A stretch of DNA of 64,000 bases from Henriciella sp. AS95 (GTDB lineage: Bacteria > Pseudomonadota > Alphaproteobacteria > Caulobacterales > Hyphomonadaceae): NCBI RefSeq assembly GCF_038900055.1, contig NZ_JBBMQM010000001.1, positions 620,001 to 684,000 on the forward strand, written 5' to 3'. Under the pieces are notes generated by a model. That model saw only the letters and a list, made by a program, of their open reading frames with translations, ran no database searches and was not told the DNA's origin. Shown in pieces: positions 62,103 through 64,000 of this stretch; positions within the stretch are counted from its first letter, which is position 1, and every line of letters begins with the position of its first letter. The translations under genes and the position numbers were made by a program.

Positions 62103-63134
62103 CTAATCCAGATTCTCATCTTCATAGCCAACCAGCCGTAGCGGCCGCGCCTTGCGTCCTTCCAGCTCGGCCCAGCGTACCAGCGCGTCTTCGCGGCCAT
62201 GCGTGATCCAGAGCTCTTCGGGGTCAACTTCGCGCACGGTTTCAGTCAGCTCGTCCCAGTCGGCATGATCGGAGATGATCAGCGGCAGCTCGACGCCTGA
62301 TTGCTTTGCCCGCTGGCGAACGCCCATCCAGCCGCTGGCGAAACAGGGCAGGGGGTCGGGAAAGCGCCGGCCCCATTTGTCATGGAAGGAGGAGGGCGGG
62401 CCGAGCACGATCTTGCCGCGAAACCGCTCCTGCGCGCCGCGGTCCTTTGCCTCCAGCGTCGCCGTTTCCAGAGGCCCAAGCACAACGCCATGATCCTCAT
62501 AAAGCGTGCAGAGCTTTTCCAGCGCGCCATGAATGTACAGCGTGTCCTGATATCCGGCCTCCCGGATCAGCTTGATCACGCGCTGCGCCTTGCCGAGCGC
62601 ATAGACCCCGACAAGGTGCGTGCGTTCCGGGAAGGCTGCGACGCTGTCCAGCAGCTTGGCGATCTCGCCCGCATCATCTGGGTGTTTGAACACAGGCAGG
62701 CCGAACGTTGCTTCGGAGATGAAGACATGTGTGCCTTCTACCGGTTCGAACTGGCGGCAGGTTGGGTCGCGCCGGCGCTTATAGTCGCCCGTGCACACCA
62801 TGCGCAGGCCCTTCCATTCGACGACGACCTGCGCGGAGCCAAGCACATGCCCGGCCGGTGACATCCACACAGTGACACCATTTATCTCGACCGTTTCGCC
62901 GTATTCGATGGCCTGGGTCGTCTTCGCAAAAGCCTCGCCATAGCGCGCCGCCATGATGGCCAGCGTTTCGGGCGTGGCGAGCACCGATCCATGTCCCGCG
63001 CGCGCATGGTCGGCATGGCCATGTGTGACGACGGCCCGGTCCACTGCGCCTCGCACCGGGTCGATATAGAAATCACCGGGCGGACAATAGAGCCCCTTTG
63101 GCGTCGGGCAGAGAAGGAGGTCCGGACGGATCAT
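62103..63134 (-). CDS. Ligase-associated MBL-fold DNA exonuclease
   Basis: A 343-residue metallo-beta-lactamase-fold nuclease of the SNM1/CPSF-like group. The metal motif is VVTHGHADHARAGHGSV. Further blocks are AGHVLGSAQVVVEWKGLRMV, CTGDYKRRRDPTCRQFEPVE, SEATFGLPVFKHPD and IISDHADWDELTETV. The start LLLCPTPKGLYCPPGDFYID is typical of the exonuclease found with DNA-damage ligases. In many genomes it is directly next to the ligase; here a thioesterase and a lipoprotein gene intervene. Confidence 0.93.
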   Translation of the reverse strand: MIRPDLLLCPTPKGLYCPPGDFYIDPVRGAVDRAVVTHGHADHARAGHGSVLATPETLAIMAARYGEAFAKTTQAIEYGETVEINGVTVWMSPAGHVLGSAQVVVEWKGLRMVCTGDYKRRRDPTCRQFEPVEGTHVFISEATFGLPVFKHPDDAGEIAKLLDSVAAFPERTHLVGVYALGKAQRVIKLIREAGYQDTLYIHGALEKLCTLYEDHGVVLGPLETATLEAKDRGAQERFRGKIVLGPPSSFHDKWGRRFPDPLPCFASGWMGVRQRAKQSGVELPLIISDHADWDELTETVREVDPEELWITHGREDALVRWAELEGRKARPLRLVGYEDENLD

Positions 63135-63258
63135 GCGCTTAATATAGGTCTCAGACTTGCGCCCTGTAGTCGCCCCTCTGCACTGCCATGTTTCTGCCTT
63201 TTCATCATGGGAAACAGGTGAGCGTTAAAACATCCGATCTGAATGGAGCCTTTCGATC

Positions 63259-64000
63259 ATGAGACGACTGATTGCGCCTGTCATGGCTGCAGCCCTGCTC
63301 ACCCCCGCCCTCGCCAATGCGCAGGAGGGCGGCGACACCGAGATCATGCAGAACGCATTGGCCGCCGGCTACAAGGCGCTGTTCACCTGCTCGGCAACCT
63401 TCACCGCCGGCAAGTCTCTCAATGAGATCGAATTCAACGAGCTCGACGGCATCTATGTCGATTATCGCAAGCCCATGCGCTCTACGTCGGAGCCAAGCAT
63501 CAATGACCGCAACCGCACCGTCGCCGTGCGCTATGAGCGCGGAGAGCCGCCACGCATTGCGGTGTGGCGCGACGGGCTTGGCTGTTCACTCTTGCCGATT
63601 GGCGCCGATCCGAGCGCAGAAGACTGGCTGCCGCGCTTTGGCGGTCCGGTGCCGCGTCAGGCCAGCGATGTCTCAACGGCCCTTGGCTCAGACGTCCGCC
63701 TGGTCGATTCCACTTTCTACAATGTCCGCCTCGAAGCGCCGGTGAACTTTGCCTTTGACGGCAACACCTATGGCCGCGGCAACCGCACCAGCGCTGTCGT
63801 CATCGTCAAGGACGGACAGGTCATGGCCGAGCGCTATGGCCGAGGCATTGATGCTGAGACGCCGCAGCGCACATGGTCTGTCGCAAAGTCTCTCACCGCG
63901 ACGATCATCGGCGCGGCGCTAGAGCAGGGCATGATGGATCTGGACTATCCCGCGCTTGTCGAGAACTGGACTGCTGGCGGTGACCCGCGCCGCAACATCA
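63259..64000 (+). CDS. Serine hydrolase of the beta-lactamase family (5' part, cut by window edge)
   Basis: The first 247 codons of an exported hydrolase that runs off the right edge. A signal peptide (MRRLIAPVMAAALLTPALA, cut near ANAQ) is followed by a domain preceding the catalytic core, then the SxxK motif S207-V-A-K210 in TWSVAKSLTATIIGAALEQG. The layout resembles class C beta-lactamase-related serine hydrolases (esterases or DD-peptidases, such as 6-aminohexanoate dimer hydrolase). The Y-x-N motif is beyond the edge. GGAG lies ten bases upstream of ATG 63259. Confidence 0.87.
   Translation, partial: MRRLIAPVMAAALLTPALANAQEGGDTEIMQNALAAGYKALFTCSATFTAGKSLNEIEFNELDGIYVDYRKPMRSTSEPSINDRNRTVAVRYERGEPPRIAVWRDGLGCSLLPIGADPSAEDWLPRFGGPVPRQASDVSTALGSDVRLVDSTFYNVRLEAPVNFAFDGNTYGRGNRTSAVVIVKDGQVMAERYGRGIDAETPQRTWSVAKSLTATIIGAALEQGMMDLDYPALVENWTAGGDPRRNI

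Overview
The window is a contiguous, gene-dense piece (about 60% GC by eye) of an alphaproteobacterial chromosome. A CpdR-type single-domain response regulator, a PodJ-like polarity protein with a perfect CtrA box (TTAA-N7-TTAA) upstream, a RegB/RegA/SenC redox locus, a PHA depolymerase, a CYP153 P450 and a large acyl-CoA degradation block together suggest the Caulobacter side of the class, most likely a marine, hydrocarbon/lipid-using Hyphomonadaceae-like bacterium. This is inferred from gene content, not from a marker phylogeny. I see no IS element, prophage, CRISPR array or rRNA.

Layout. 1-7.7 kb: 5' part of a CYP153 P450 behind a perfect palindrome, DUF2244, nth, a Sel1 lipoprotein, a decayed outer-membrane-protein remnant, regB-regA divergent from senC, phaZ with a perfect TGC-rich palindrome before its start, and a PCu(A)C copper chaperone. 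7.8-16.3 kb: glnD-murJ-trpS, a HisN/IMP-like phosphatase, an XRE regulator, a strong candidate small RNA (about 14706-14785), N-formylglutamate amidohydrolase, cpdR and tRNA-Val(GAC). 16.3-19.1 kb: a low-GC gap with a gene remnant and a degenerate copy of part of the tRNA, then an orphan TadE/TadG-like pair. 19.1-29 kb: TetR, threonine aldolase, pteridine-reductase-like SDR, CaCA exchanger, Nudix, uvrC-pgsA, aspC, dps, a second candidate sRNA sharing CGTTTCCTCCCTT with the first, and LysR. 29-47 kb: S24 repressor, pyrD, MATE, HDAC-like amidohydrolase, recQ, GNAT-nitrilase fusion, AmpG-like MFS, two hotdog thioesterases, a flavin monooxygenase, LytM lipoprotein, TetR with HSL esterase, SRAP protein and OmpA lipoprotein.

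47-55 kb is a beta-oxidation block on the minus strand: FadB-type protein, thiolase, a 61-aa membrane protein, two acyl-CoA dehydrogenases and a LiuR-like MerR regulator. Two matching TTTACG-N3-ACGTCAA sites lie before the MerR gene and before one dehydrogenase, suggesting one regulon. 55-64 kb: podJ-like gene, TspO-like membrane protein, the DNA-damage ligase/exonuclease pair, a thioesterase, a small lipoprotein and the 5' part of a serine beta-lactamase-family gene.

Together the genes point to use of alkanes and fatty acids (CYP153, flavin monooxygenase, esterase, acyl-CoA dehydrogenases, FadB/thiolase), storage polymer turnover (phaZ), redox control (RegBA/SenC) and Caulobacter-type cell-cycle polarity (CpdR, PodJ, CtrA). 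The most interesting unlabelled signals are the two C-rich sRNA candidates, the MerR operator pair, the phaZ palindrome and several very small ORFs.
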